Shown: positions 1-6,957, counted from the first letter of the stretch. The stretch is DNA of 16,441 nucleotides from ANME-2 cluster archaeon (GCA_003601535.1 PIXW01000079.1:1-16441); one strand, 5' to 3'. Made by a program: numbers and translations. Notes: generated by a model not told the origin, from the letters alone.

Positions 1-126
1 ATACTCGCGTTAGTGCTCTACGCCGGCACCATGCTTCTGATAACTCTTCTAAAGCATCCTACCATAACTCAAAGCGGATTTAACCGCGGAGATTGCAGAG
101 AGAAACTCCGTATGCTCCGCGGTTAA
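1..126 (+). CDS. Possible C-terminal end of a membrane protein (5' part outside window)
   Basis: Frame 1 is open from the window edge to a TAA at 124-126. Its first roughly 18 residues form a strongly hydrophobic stretch (starting ILALVLYAG and ending LLITLL), followed by Lys-His and a polar tail, as at the end of a last transmembrane helix. The final 15 or so codons lie inside the palindromic repeat at 80-126, and the stop codon is made by the repeat arm. It would converge on the sulfite reductase gene that ends at 166. The rest of the gene is not in the window, so no family can be named. A chance open frame of 42 codons is possible; the hydrophobic pattern is the only positive evidence. Confidence 0.4.
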   Translation: MLALVLYAGTMLLITLLKHPTITQSGFNRGDCREKLRMLRG

Positions 127-132
127 TTTTTT
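80..132 (+). repeat. Palindromic dispersed repeat with T6 tail, possible terminator
   Basis: A perfect 12-bp inverted repeat (TTAACCGCGGAG at 80-91, CTCCGCGGTTAA at 115-126) encloses a 23-nt loop and is followed by six T at 127-132. The loop begins ATTGCAGAGAG, so the left side reads like the AACCGCGGAGA-CAGAG dispersed repeat seen in many archaeal and bacterial genomes. A related copy lies at 6479-6520. On the plus strand, a GC-rich hairpin followed by T6 resembles an intrinsic terminator for the partial gene at 1-126. Whether it stops transcription is inference. Confidence 0.7.
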
Positions 133-165
133 GCCAGAAACACAAATCTCAACTATAGGGTACTA

Positions 166-2088
166 TCACACCTGATCCAGCACTTCCTTGATGAACCTGC
201 CCTCGCCTACCTGTCGCATCACGTTCCCAAGCCTCTCACGACCCGGTTTTGTCCTGTACTTGAGAAACGTGTTTGAAACGGCGTCGATTAGCTTTGGAAT
301 CTCTTCTTTCGTACAGAACGACTTTAAGAGTATCCCGTCAGCAGGTCTTCTTGCATCGTTTGCCCCGATCATCATCGCGTATCCGCGCTCAACCTCAACT
401 GCCGCTTCGTTCGGACAGCCCCTGATGCACCATCCGCAGGTTACACACTTGTCCCTGTCGATTGTAGCTTTTCCGAGTACAATTGAGATCGCATCGACCC
501 TGCATAATTCGGCACACCGCCCGCAACCGTTACACTTCTCGGTATCGATCTCAGGGCGTACCTGCCCTCTGATGCCGATGTCGTGACGCCTGGATCGCAC
601 ACAGTCATTGGCGCAGCCCGCAATACCGACCTTCATCTTGTGCGGTGTTAATTTCTGCGCAAACGCCATTGTAAGTTCGCTTGCGAGTTTCTTGGTCTCG
701 ACAAGCCCTTCTTTACAGTAATCCATCCCGACACATGCTGATACATACCCCATCCCGATCGTTGCAAGCCCGCTCGCGTAGATCTCGGTCATCAGTTTAT
801 CCACGTTCGCGCCGGAAACGCCCTGTATCTCAACGCACTGCCGCGCCGTTACCTCAAGCGTCCCGTCACCGTACTTTTCTGCAAGTTCAGCCGCTTTTGC
901 AATCTGTTTCGCATCGATAATTCCGGCGTTGGTCTTTATCTTGACATAGAACGTACCTTTTACCTCGCCCACGACACCTGGATAGTCGGATGCCCAGTAA
1001 AACTTGACCTTCTTTCCTTCGTCGAGGCGCCGCGCAAGTTCCCAGTTGAACCGCTGCATCTTCAAGCCCGCAAACTCCTCGATCCTGTGAAGGTCGATAT
1101 CAGGTTTTGTCTCGATGTATCCTGCTTCTTCTGCTGCTTTGATCAACAGGGCGCCTTTTGCAGTTCTCCCGATGAGCGTTGTCCAGCCATTGCCTGAGCC
1201 CATGTATCCGGCTGAAACATCAGCAAGTTTGGAGACCGCATCCCTGCATATCACACAGCCGTCCTGAACACAGCCAGCATTCCAGAGATCATTGAGATCG
1301 AAACCGTGTTCGCCTCTGTCAGTTGTAACGATCAGGGAATCGAGGTGTATGGCGGCTTTCCTGACTGTGCTTATGTCCACGCCCTTCTCTTGCATGAACC
1401 CTGCCAGCTTGTCGTAATTGAAGTTCTCTGTACAGAACAAGCCGATGACATAAGCAACATTCGGAACCTTGATCCTCTCGCCGTTATCTCCGACCTCATA
1501 GCCGTGTGCCATCATGCCTGGGAAGAACTGGGTCTTCCTGATCCCGTAGACCTGACACGGAAGCCCGACCACAGCGGCATTCGTGATATCCTCTGCGTCC
1601 TTGAGCGCGGAAAGCACAGGAACAGCTGAGTATTTCGATCCGGCAGTCTCAATCAGTTCTTCCTTTGACCTGACAACGCGTGAACTCGGCTTTCCAACAT
1701 CACCTGTCGCAATTATGCCATCGACGAGACCCTGATCCATACAGTACGAGAGAAGAGCGGTCACAGCGCCGCCGTCCTGTCCAGCCTCCTGAATCTTCGG
1801 GTCCGTCGCACGCGCAGCAACCATAGTCTCGTACTGCCCAAGAAGCGATGGCGGTTTTGCCTTGAATCCGAAGATGTTCGGACCGATCTTTGAAGCAAAC
1901 GTCACCACACGCTGGCACACGTCCATACAGGCGCCCTGCCCATTTCTAGGGCATTCTTCCTTCAGTGCAGGACCGTCCGCCCTGAACTCGATTCTACCAT
2001 TCGGACAGATTGCAGCACATGCACCGCAGAATGTGCACAACCCTGCATCAACAACCTCGTCTCTCAGAAACCATTTATATTCTTCCAT
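166..2088 (-). CDS. fsr: F420-dependent (coenzyme F420H2) sulfite reductase-like protein
   Basis: Fusion of an FrhB/FqoF-type F420H2 oxidase half and a siroheme sulfite reductase half, expected to reduce sulfite to sulfide in the cytoplasm with F420H2. Residues are numbered from ATG 2088. An N-terminal [4Fe-4S] ferredoxin motif has C18, C21, C24, C28, with further cysteines at 46, 54 and 58. The FrhB-like region spans about 80-340. The C-terminal half has the C-X5-C (452, 458) and C-X3-C (492, 496) siroheme/[4Fe-4S] motif and an inserted double ferredoxin domain (519-529 and 548-558). The fourth-cysteine region reads GCANDC, with Ala where GCPxxC is common. I prefer 2088 to the in-frame ATG at 2103: AGGTGG lies at 2095-2100, a good ribosome site only for 2088, and the TATA box predicts a start near 2112. 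Length is about 640 residues, near that of M. jannaschii Fsr. Group I versus group II, and sulfite versus another substrate, cannot be settled here. Confidence 0.93.
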   Translation of the reverse strand: MEEYKWFLRDEVVDAGLCTFCGACAAICPNGRIEFRADGPALKEECPRNGQGACMDVCQRVVTFASKIGPNIFGFKAKPPSLLGQYETMVAARATDPKIQEAGQDGGAVTALLSYCMDQGLVDGIIATGDVGKPSSRVVRSKEELIETAGSKYSAVPVLSALKDAEDITNAAVVGLPCQVYGIRKTQFFPGMMAHGYEVGDNGERIKVPNVAYVIGLFCTENFNYDKLAGFMQEKGVDISTVRKAAIHLDSLIVTTDRGEHGFDLNDLWNAGCVQDGCVICRDAVSKLADVSAGYMGSGNGWTTLIGRTAKGALLIKAAEEAGYIETKPDIDLHRIEEFAGLKMQRFNWELARRLDEGKKVKFYWASDYPGVVGEVKGTFYVKIKTNAGIIDAKQIAKAAELAEKYGDGTLEVTARQCVEIQGVSGANVDKLMTEIYASGLATIGMGYVSACVGMDYCKEGLVETKKLASELTMAFAQKLTPHKMKVGIAGCANDCVRSRRHDIGIRGQVRPEIDTEKCNGCGRCAELCRVDAISIVLGKATIDRDKCVTCGWCIRGCPNEAAVEVERGYAMMIGANDARRPADGILLKSFCTKEEIPKLIDAVSNTFLKYRTKPGRERLGNVMRQVGEGRFIKEVLDQV

Positions 2089-2111
2089 AATTGTCCACCT
2101 CATTGTGTTAT

Positions 2112-2150
2112 GCCACTATATGAGCATTCATCATATATAAGTATTTTCGT
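2112..2150 (-). promoter_or_regulatory. fsr promoter (BRE plus TATA box)
   Basis: Read on the minus strand, a purine-rich BRE-like ACGAAAATAC (2141-2150) is followed directly by TTATATAT (2133-2140). Archaeal initiation about 25 nt downstream of the box centre would fall near 2112. That gives a leader of about 24 nt, which contains the AGGTGG ribosome site at 2095-2100. Confidence 0.7.
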
Positions 2151-2172
2151 AATCCTGTAACGAAATTCGTTA
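2145..2172. promoter_or_regulatory. Operator-like palindromes between fsr and the Lrp-type regulator
   Basis: TAACGA-AAT-TCGTTA (2158-2172) is a perfect palindrome with 6-bp arms. TTTCGT at 2145-2150 also pairs with ACGAAA at 2160-2165. Together these give three half-sites of the type TTCGTWA. The two in direct orientation (2146 and 2166) are 20 bp apart, about two helical turns. The outer half-site coincides with the fsr BRE and the other side approaches the regulator's TATA box, so one bound protein could control both genes. The Lrp/AsnC protein encoded next door is the obvious candidate; that link is inference. Confidence 0.6.
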
Positions 2173-2179
2173 TAGAATA

Positions 2180-2188
2180 TTTTTATAT
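2180..2188 (+). promoter_or_regulatory. TATA box of the Lrp/AsnC gene
   Basis: TTTTATAT at 2181-2188 is a good archaeal TATA box. Initiation about 25 nt from its centre would fall near 2209-2210. This matches a leaderless start at ATG 2210 and makes the upstream ATG at 2198 unlikely to be transcribed from this promoter. Confidence 0.5.
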
Positions 2189-2209
2189 CAGCAGAGCATG
2201 TATATACTT

Positions 2210-2728
2210 ATGACCGATCGTAGTAATTATGAAACCATGTACTGGAGAAAGGAGTCATGCGAGGGTCTGATCGAAACGCTGGCAGTTGACGATCTGGACA
2301 TGAAGATCATCCGGATATTGAGTGCGAACGCGAGGATGAACAATGTCGATATCGCAAACAGGGTCGGCGTGAGTGAAGGGACTGTCAGACGAAGAATTAA
2401 TGAGATGGTTAAGAATGGGATAATCGAAGGTTTCATCATACTTCTCAACTGCAAAGAAGCGGAGAAGTGTGTCAAAGCATTCATAAGCATGGAAATTGCA
2501 GATTCAGACCTGCAGGGCGTTGCTTCCGAACTGCTCAAGAATCATGAACAGATCGTAGCCATGTACCGCACAAACACGAAATTCAATCTCTTATGCGAGG
2601 CGATGTTCAGATCCGTAATCGAATTGCAGGAGTTTATCGATATGTATCGTAAAATCGAGGGCATCAGAGACTTAGAGGTGAAGATAGTGATCGGATCGTA
2701 CAAGAAGTGTCTGTGGACCGGGATATGA
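2210..2728 (+). CDS. Lrp/AsnC-family transcriptional regulator
   Basis: Shows the usual two-part layout: a winged helix-turn-helix starting at VDDLDMKIIRIL, with recognition helix near SEGTVRRRINEM, then an alpha/beta RAM-type effector and oligomerisation domain ending near the C terminus. About 172 residues, slightly longer than most members because of a roughly 25-residue N-terminal leader. ATGs at 2198, 2210 and 2237 are all in frame. I chose 2210 because it fits the TATA box as a leaderless start. It carries five cysteines, which leaves redox sensing open but does not prove it. It is divergent from fsr with operator-like palindromes between them and is 51 nt ahead of trxB. Control of fsr and of itself is the simplest reading; the effector is unknown. 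Confidence 0.88.
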   Translation: MTDRSNYETMYWRKESCEGLIETLAVDDLDMKIIRILSANARMNNVDIANRVGVSEGTVRRRINEMVKNGIIEGFIILLNCKEAEKCVKAFISMEIADSDLQGVASELLKNHEQIVAMYRTNTKFNLLCEAMFRSVIELQEFIDMYRKIEGIRDLEVKIVIGSYKKCLWTGI

Positions 2729-2779
2729 ATTGATCAGGCTGCCGTAATCCTTAAGTAAGATACATCCCCTACTTGGATC

Positions 2780-3706
2780 ATGGACGTTTATGATGTAATC
2801 ATCGTTGGGGCAGGTCCGGCAGGCATCACAGCAGGAATATATGCCCAGAGGGCGCGTCTTACGACACTGCTTCTGGAGAAACTTGGTGTTGGCGGACAGA
2901 TTGTGGTTTCGGATCTTGTTGAAAATTATCCAGGTTTTCAGAAGATCAGTGGATCCGAATTGATGCAGAAATTCGAGGAACATGCAAGATCAGTTGATCT
3001 CAGAATCGAGGATGAAGAAGTTATCGAAATAAGAAATGGGGATGAGTATAAATCCGTAAAAACCTATGATCACGATTATAAAGCAAAATCAGTTATTATT
3101 GCGTCAGGTGCCGCGTCAAAACGTCTTGGTGCAAAAGGTGAGGAGAAATTCATCGGAAAAGGGGTCTCCTTCTGTGCAACCTGTGACGGGTTCTTTTTCA
3201 GGGATAAAGACGTCCTGGTGGTAGGAGGAGGGAATTCTGCGATAACGGAATCCTTGCTTCTGGCAAAGATCGTAAACAAGGTTTACATTGTGCACAGGCG
3301 ATCAGAACTCCGTGCAGCAAAGATTTTGCAGGAAAGAGCATTCGAAGATCCAAAGATCGAGTTTATCTGGAACTCGGTCGTAGAAGAGATCACCGGGCAT
3401 GATACGGTTGAAAAGGTAATACTCAGAAATGTTGTGACCAAAGAACGTTCTGAACTTGCGGTCGATGGTGTTTTTGTGTATGTGGGACTGGTTCCGAATA
3501 CCGGATTTACAGATGTCGGCAAGGATGACAACGGTTTCATCATAACAGATGAGAACCTTGCGACCTCGGCGCCTGGAATCTTTGCAGCAGGAGATTGCCG
3601 GACAACGATGCTCAGGCAGGTTGCAACCGCTGTTGGAGATGGCGCGCTGGCAGCAACATCAGCTGAGCGGTATCTGAGTGCTAAACAGAGATCCACAGAA
3701 TCGTGA
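2780..3706 (+). CDS. trxB: Thioredoxin reductase (NADPH-type flavoprotein)
   Basis: Transfers electrons through FAD and a redox disulfide to thioredoxin. At 308 residues it has the usual size. The FAD-binding GAGPAG is at 10-15, the redox-active CATC at 132-135, a second nucleotide-binding GGGNSA at 149-154, and the FAD-contacting GDC at 271-273. HRR at 172-174 matches the residues that bind the NADPH 2'-phosphate, so NADPH use is likelier than F420H2, unlike the M. jannaschii deazaflavin enzyme. A weak TATA-like TTAAGTAA (2751-2758) lies about 25 nt ahead of the ATG, suggesting a leaderless transcript, though read-through from the Lrp gene is possible. Its last 26 bp overlap the convergent ecfT gene. 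No thioredoxin gene is present in the window. Confidence 0.93.
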   Translation: MDVYDVIIVGAGPAGITAGIYAQRARLTTLLLEKLGVGGQIVVSDLVENYPGFQKISGSELMQKFEEHARSVDLRIEDEEVIEIRNGDEYKSVKTYDHDYKAKSVIIASGAASKRLGAKGEEKFIGKGVSFCATCDGFFFRDKDVLVVGGGNSAITESLLLAKIVNKVYIVHRRSELRAAKILQERAFEDPKIEFIWNSVVEEITGHDTVEKVILRNVVTKERSELAVDGVFVYVGLVPNTGFTDVGKDDNGFIITDENLATSAPGIFAAGDCRTTMLRQVATAVGDGALAATSAERYLSAKQRSTES

Positions 3707-4382
3707 TTGCCATAAATACCCAGATCAGGATGCGATCCTTCCTCGTTAACATCTTCTCATAATAATAATATTTTTTATCCCGGTGATAACATCTCGATTC
3801 CAGAGCATCGGATAATTCGTCTGCCTTCCTGAGCGATCTCTGCATCAGCGGAACGATCAGCGCAATAAAACCATTCAATCCTTTTGGTTTATATCCTCTC
3901 GCTGTCTGCGCCCGTGTGATCGTCTCTTTGTCAAGCAGCAATCCCGGTATGAACGTAATTGCCACACCAACCATGAATGCGATACCGGTTCCGAAAACCC
4001 CGAGCGGTCTCAGAAAATAGATAAGAGCCGTGTTCAATTCCGATTGCGAGGTCGTATGGAGCAGTATTGTTGTAAAGAGTATCAGAAGAACGAACCTTAC
4101 GACCGGAATTGCGGCTGCAAGAACACTGCTTCCATGGGTTAAGAGCAGATGAAAAAGGAATATCGCAGCAAAGAATATCGACATCGGTCTTAGCATTCTC
4201 AGAAGATTGGAGATCGGGATTTCTGCGACATCTGCCAGTAACAATACGATAACTGATAACAGTCCGAGTTTCAGAGGACCAGATAGATATACCAGAATGC
4301 CTGTTCCGGCGGTAACCAACAGTTTCGTCCTCGGGTCAATTCTGTGGAGGTACGAATCGCCCTGTCTATATATGGTGAGCAT
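3681..4382 (-). CDS. ecfT: Energy-coupling factor transporter transmembrane protein EcfT
   Basis: Integral membrane coupling subunit of an ECF importer, linking the ATPases to the substrate-binding S component. The 233 residues contain about five or six hydrophobic helices and a long cytoplasmic segment. That segment carries the EcfT signature Ala-Arg-Gly (161-163, in ARGYKPKG). A second copy is degenerate: Ser-Arg-Cys (196-198) stands where Ala-Arg-Gly is usual. The start overlaps the end of the ATPase gene by 17 bp, so the two are probably translated together. It is the last gene of the bioY operon. Its 3' end overlaps the convergent trxB by 26 bp, with no room for a separate terminator on either strand. 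Confidence 0.9.
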   Translation of the reverse strand: MLTIYRQGDSYLHRIDPRTKLLVTAGTGILVYLSGPLKLGLLSVIVLLLADVAEIPISNLLRMLRPMSIFFAAIFLFHLLLTHGSSVLAAAIPVVRFVLLILFTTILLHTTSQSELNTALIYFLRPLGVFGTGIAFMVGVAITFIPGLLLDKETITRAQTARGYKPKGLNGFIALIVPLMQRSLRKADELSDALESRCYHRDKKYYYYEKMLTRKDRILIWVFMAITILWISV

Positions 4383-5769
4383 TCTTCTGTACCCGGTTCA
4401 AATACTCTTTTTTTGTGCCGCTAAATACCAGAGTTCCCTGCTCCAGTACTGCGATCCGGTCCGAGATATCCAGAACATCCTGGATTCGATGAGATATATA
4501 AACAATAGTCACCTCACCAGCCATCCTCTTGATAGCGTCCAGAACCTTTCTCCGTGATCCCGGATCAAGTTCAGCGGTTGGTTCGTCGAGAATGATGTAA
4601 TCGGGTTTCATCGCGATGATGCATGCAAAAGCAGCAAGTCTCTGCTCTCCGGAACTGAGATTGAATGGTGACTTGCTTAAAAGCTTTCTGTCGAGACCAA
4701 CCTGTTCCATTGCAGACCGTATCCTCTCCTCTACCTCATCATCTGATAAACCCATACTCCTGAGCCCAAAAGAGATCTCCTTATGGACGGTATTTTCAAA
4801 AAAGAAATCTTCCGGATGCTGAAAAAGCATCCCAACATTCCTTCCGGGTTCTGGAGGCTTTCCATCGATGGTGATACATCCTGTGGTGGGGGCGACAAGA
4901 CCTGCAATAAGGTAGGCGAGTGTGGACTTTCCAGCCCCGATCCCACCGATGATTCCAGAAATCCTGCCCTTCTCGATTACGAGATCGATCTTCTTCAGGG
5001 CAGAAACCTCCCAATCGGTACCTGAATCATAAGTGTGGGTTACCTGTACCTCAATTCCACCAGTAATCGGATGTAAAGATTCCAGTTCCACATCAGATCC
5101 ACGATAGTTAATATCTTCAGGCAGTTCCTGCAATATCCTGCCTTCCGTAATAGAGACGATCCTGTGGCAGTGAACCAGATCGTCCGGGTTATGGGCGATT
5201 ATTACAATCGTTGTGCCATCCCTATTCAATCCGGATATGATCTCAAGCACGTTCTTCCGGTTGCAGCTGTCCATCATCGACAATGCCTCATCAAAAACGA
5301 TGCATTCCGGAGTAATCGCCATTATCGCAGCCAGATTCACCAGCTGCTTCTGACCTCCGCTCAGAAGACGGATATTTCGGTATCTGAGTTCCTTTATTCC
5401 GAGCATCTCCAGACATCTATCGATCCGGCAATCGATCTCAGAAACCGGAACTCCGATATTCTCCAGTCCAAAAACGATATCTTCTTCCACTGTTTCACCG
5501 ATTGCCTGCGCATCCGGGTTCTGAAATACGATACCCACTGATCTTCTGATCGCAAGCAAGCTTCCACGATCGCTTGTGGATCTTCCGTTTACCATGACGC
5601 ACCCTTTATCTGGCAGCAGCAGACCATTCAGAAGTTTTGCGAGCGTTGTTTTTCCAGAGCCGTTGGCTCCTGTGACCCCGATATATTCGCCTCTTCTGAT
5701 ATGGAGGTTTATGCCTCTTAAAACCGGGTTTTCAGGATAGGAGAAGGATACGTCGCTCAGTTCAATCAT
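4366..5769 (-). CDS. Fused double ABC ATPase of the ECF biotin importer (EcfA-EcfA')
   Basis: One 467-residue chain carries both ATP-binding cassettes of an energy-coupling factor transporter. Cassette 1 has Walker A GANGSGKTT (34-42), Q-loop FQNPD (from 82), signature LSGGQ (136-140), Walker B ending Asp160-Glu161, and His193. Cassette 2 has Walker A GGIGAGKST (275-283), FQHPE with Gln317, signature LSSGEQ (371-376), Walker B ending Asp395-Glu396, and His427. All catalytic residues are present in both halves, so both sites should hydrolyse ATP. A linker of about 25 residues joins them near 225-250. The ATG overlaps the bioY stop as ATGA (5766-5769). Many organisms encode the two ATPases separately; the fused form is also known. 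Assignment to biotin rests on the adjacent bioY. Confidence 0.93.
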   Translation of the reverse strand: MIELSDVSFSYPENPVLRGINLHIRRGEYIGVTGANGSGKTTLAKLLNGLLLPDKGCVMVNGRSTSDRGSLLAIRRSVGIVFQNPDAQAIGETVEEDIVFGLENIGVPVSEIDCRIDRCLEMLGIKELRYRNIRLLSGGQKQLVNLAAIMAITPECIVFDEALSMMDSCNRKNVLEIISGLNRDGTTIVIIAHNPDDLVHCHRIVSITEGRILQELPEDINYRGSDVELESLHPITGGIEVQVTHTYDSGTDWEVSALKKIDLVIEKGRISGIIGGIGAGKSTLAYLIAGLVAPTTGCITIDGKPPEPGRNVGMLFQHPEDFFFENTVHKEISFGLRSMGLSDDEVEERIRSAMEQVGLDRKLLSKSPFNLSSGEQRLAAFACIIAMKPDYIILDEPTAELDPGSRRKVLDAIKRMAGEVTIVYISHRIQDVLDISDRIAVLEQGTLVFSGTKKEYLNRVQKNAHHI

Positions 5770-6299
5770 CTGATCACAGGCTCAATTCGTTTGGATACGA
5801 TCAATGCAGCGATCAATTTGATAAAATCGCCGATTAAGAATGGTAGAACGCCGATCACAACCGATTCATGGATGGATAGATCCGCAACGATGGACAGTTG
5901 TATAATTCCTAAGAGATAAATGATTGAAAGACCCGCAATCATGGCGCCGATCTTAACAGGCGCGCTTCTACCGAACGTTTCAGCGATCAGCCCTGTTATG
6001 AATGCAGCAGGGATAAATCCGATGAGATACCCGCCTGCTGGTCCAAGCATAACTCCTATTCCCGATGAACCGCCTGAAAAAACAGGAAAACCAATGATTC
6101 CAAGTATCAGGTATACTGCCATACCTGTCCCAGCCCACCGGCTGCCCAGAACCAGCCCTGCCAGCAGCACAAAGAATACCTGAAGAGTGATGGGGACCGG
6201 GCTTACCGGAATCGGGATTTTTATGAACGCACCGATGGCTGTCAGGGCTGCGAATAAGGATGCACGGATCATCGGTCTTACGCTGGTGTACTCTGACAT
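5766..6299 (-). CDS. bioY: Biotin transporter substrate-binding subunit BioY
   Basis: S component of an ECF importer, an integral membrane protein of six helices that binds biotin. The 177-residue length fits the family. Recognisable features are VPITLQ at 35-40, the glycine-rich stretch around 76-94 leading into GPAGGYLIGF, and Gly157-Asp158 with Lys161 in the last helix, a region linked to biotin binding. It is the first gene of the operon bioY-ecfAA'-ecfT and has an ATGA overlap with the ATPase gene. No strong ribosome site is visible before the ATG; the predicted leader is about 25 nt. A BirA-type operator overlaps its promoter. No biotin synthesis gene is in the window, so salvage is the clear role. 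Confidence 0.92.
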   Translation of the reverse strand: MSEYTSVRPMIRASLFAALTAIGAFIKIPIPVSPVPITLQVFFVLLAGLVLGSRWAGTGMAVYLILGIIGFPVFSGGSSGIGVMLGPAGGYLIGFIPAAFITGLIAETFGRSAPVKIGAMIAGLSIIYLLGIIQLSIVADLSIHESVVIGVLPFLIGDFIKLIAALIVSKRIEPVIR

Positions 6300-6312
6300 G
6301 GTATCGATTCTT

Positions 6313-6346
6313 ATTGTTAACCTGTTTTAGATTGGTGGTCGACAAT
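6313..6346 (-). promoter_or_regulatory. BirA-type biotin operator upstream of bioY
   Basis: On the minus strand the 10-nt arms ATTGTCGACC and GGTTAACAAT are separated by exactly 14 nt. The known BirA operator is TTGTAAACC-N14/15-GGTTTACAA. Each arm keeps the outer TTGT and ACC (or their complement) and differs only in the middle. The site starts at the downstream edge of the TATA box and covers the predicted transcription start near 6324, so a bound repressor would block initiation. The gene behind it is a biotin importer, which makes chance unlikely. The birA gene is not in the window. Confidence 0.8.
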
Positions 6347-6354
6347 TATATTAA
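6345..6354 (-). promoter_or_regulatory. TATA box of the bioY operon
   Basis: TTAATATAAT on the minus strand, about 50 nt upstream of the bioY ATG. The predicted start near 6324 falls within the spacer of the BirA-type operator. Confidence 0.55.
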
Positions 6355-6478
6355 GCGTTGGTGCGACTGCTCGCGTCTTCGTAGTCTATCAGCAGTTCCG
6401 AATACCCCAACTTCCGACTGAGAAATGAGTCTCTATATTTCCGCTTATTCCCCTAAAAGAGTTGCGGGATTGGAATAT

Positions 6479-6520
6479 TTCACCACAGAGACACGGAGAT
6501 TACAGAGATATTGTCTCTGC
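6479..6520. repeat. Second copy of the CAGAG-type dispersed repeat (partly decayed)
   Basis: The sequence begins TTCACCACAGAGACACGGAG and continues ATTACAGAG. It shares CGGAGATT-CAGAG with the loop of the repeat at 80-126. CAGAGA (6503-6508) and TCTCTG (6514-6519) form a small hairpin with a 5-nt loop, but the outer right arm seen in the first copy is absent. The type matches the CACCACAGAG-ACACAGAG repeats scattered in many archaeal and bacterial intergenic regions. It lies in the 248-nt gap between bioY and the UPF0148 gene; the rest of that gap (6355-6478) shows nothing I can identify. Confidence 0.6.
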
Positions 6521-6547
6521 GACGATCACGATTCCTCTGGTAGGCAC

Positions 6548-6898
6548 TCAATTTGAGTCAAGCATCCCAAGAATCCTGATCCCACGTTCGATGCAATCCA
6601 TCTGATCTCGTATACGGCCCAAATCTGTTTCTCTCTGCATATCAGAAGCTATCTCACCAATTTTTTCTGAGATAATATCTCTAAATGGAGATGCAGCGGT
6701 TTCCTTCCCCTCTTTCTTTTCCTTGATCTCCTCTTTCTGCATCATCTTGAAATCGCAGATCGGGCAGCCGGTTCTGCCCTGATACCTGAACAGAGGCGCG
6801 CCACATTTACTGCAGTGATCTGCAAGCATGGTTCCGCCGAGTTCGAGCAATCTGGACATGGCATCAATCTCATCCATAATCTCATATCGATTACCCAT
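6548..6898 (-). CDS. UPF0148 (Sjogren/scleroderma autoantigen 1-like) zinc-ribbon protein
   Basis: A 116-residue protein with one zinc ribbon: CSKC (Cys29, Cys32) and CPIC (Cys45, Cys48) within the family pattern of an N-terminal helix ending LLELGGTMLADHC. A charged linker rich in Lys and Glu (53-66) leads to a probable coiled-coil or helical C terminus. Members occur across archaea; their biochemical role is not established, so none is assigned. The ATG at 6898 lies directly after TTTAAAG without a ribosome site, which fits a leaderless transcript. It is divergent from the UPF0147 gene with about 50-60 bp between starts. An internal Met8 is a possible alternative start. Confidence 0.85.
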   Translation of the reverse strand: MGNRYEIMDEIDAMSRLLELGGTMLADHCSKCGAPLFRYQGRTGCPICDFKMMQKEEIKEKKEGKETAASPFRDIISEKIGEIASDMQRETDLGRIRDQMDCIERGIRILGMLDSN

Positions 6899-6928
6899 CT
6901 TTAAATAGGATATGGTACGGATACTATG

Positions 6929-6938
6929 ACATATAGAA
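6929..6938 (+). promoter_or_regulatory. TATA box of the UPF0147-gatD-phosphoesterase set
   Basis: ACATATAGAA at 6930-6939 places transcription initiation near 6958, which is one of the in-frame ATGs of the UPF0147 gene, suggesting a leaderless message. On the other strand a weaker ATAGTAT (about 6920-6928) could serve the divergent zinc-ribbon gene. Confidence 0.4.
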
Positions 6939-6957
6939 TGAAATATGGATGATGTTC

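Noticed and set aside
2089..2103. Upstream ATG (2103) as the start of fsr
   Set aside because: The ribosome site AGGTGG lies between this ATG and the one at 2088 and can only serve the latter.
2243..2258. Strong GGAGAAAGGAG followed by ATG at 2256 in the Lrp gene
   Set aside because: That ATG is out of frame with the regulator, and no long frame follows it; the purine-rich stretch is coding sequence.
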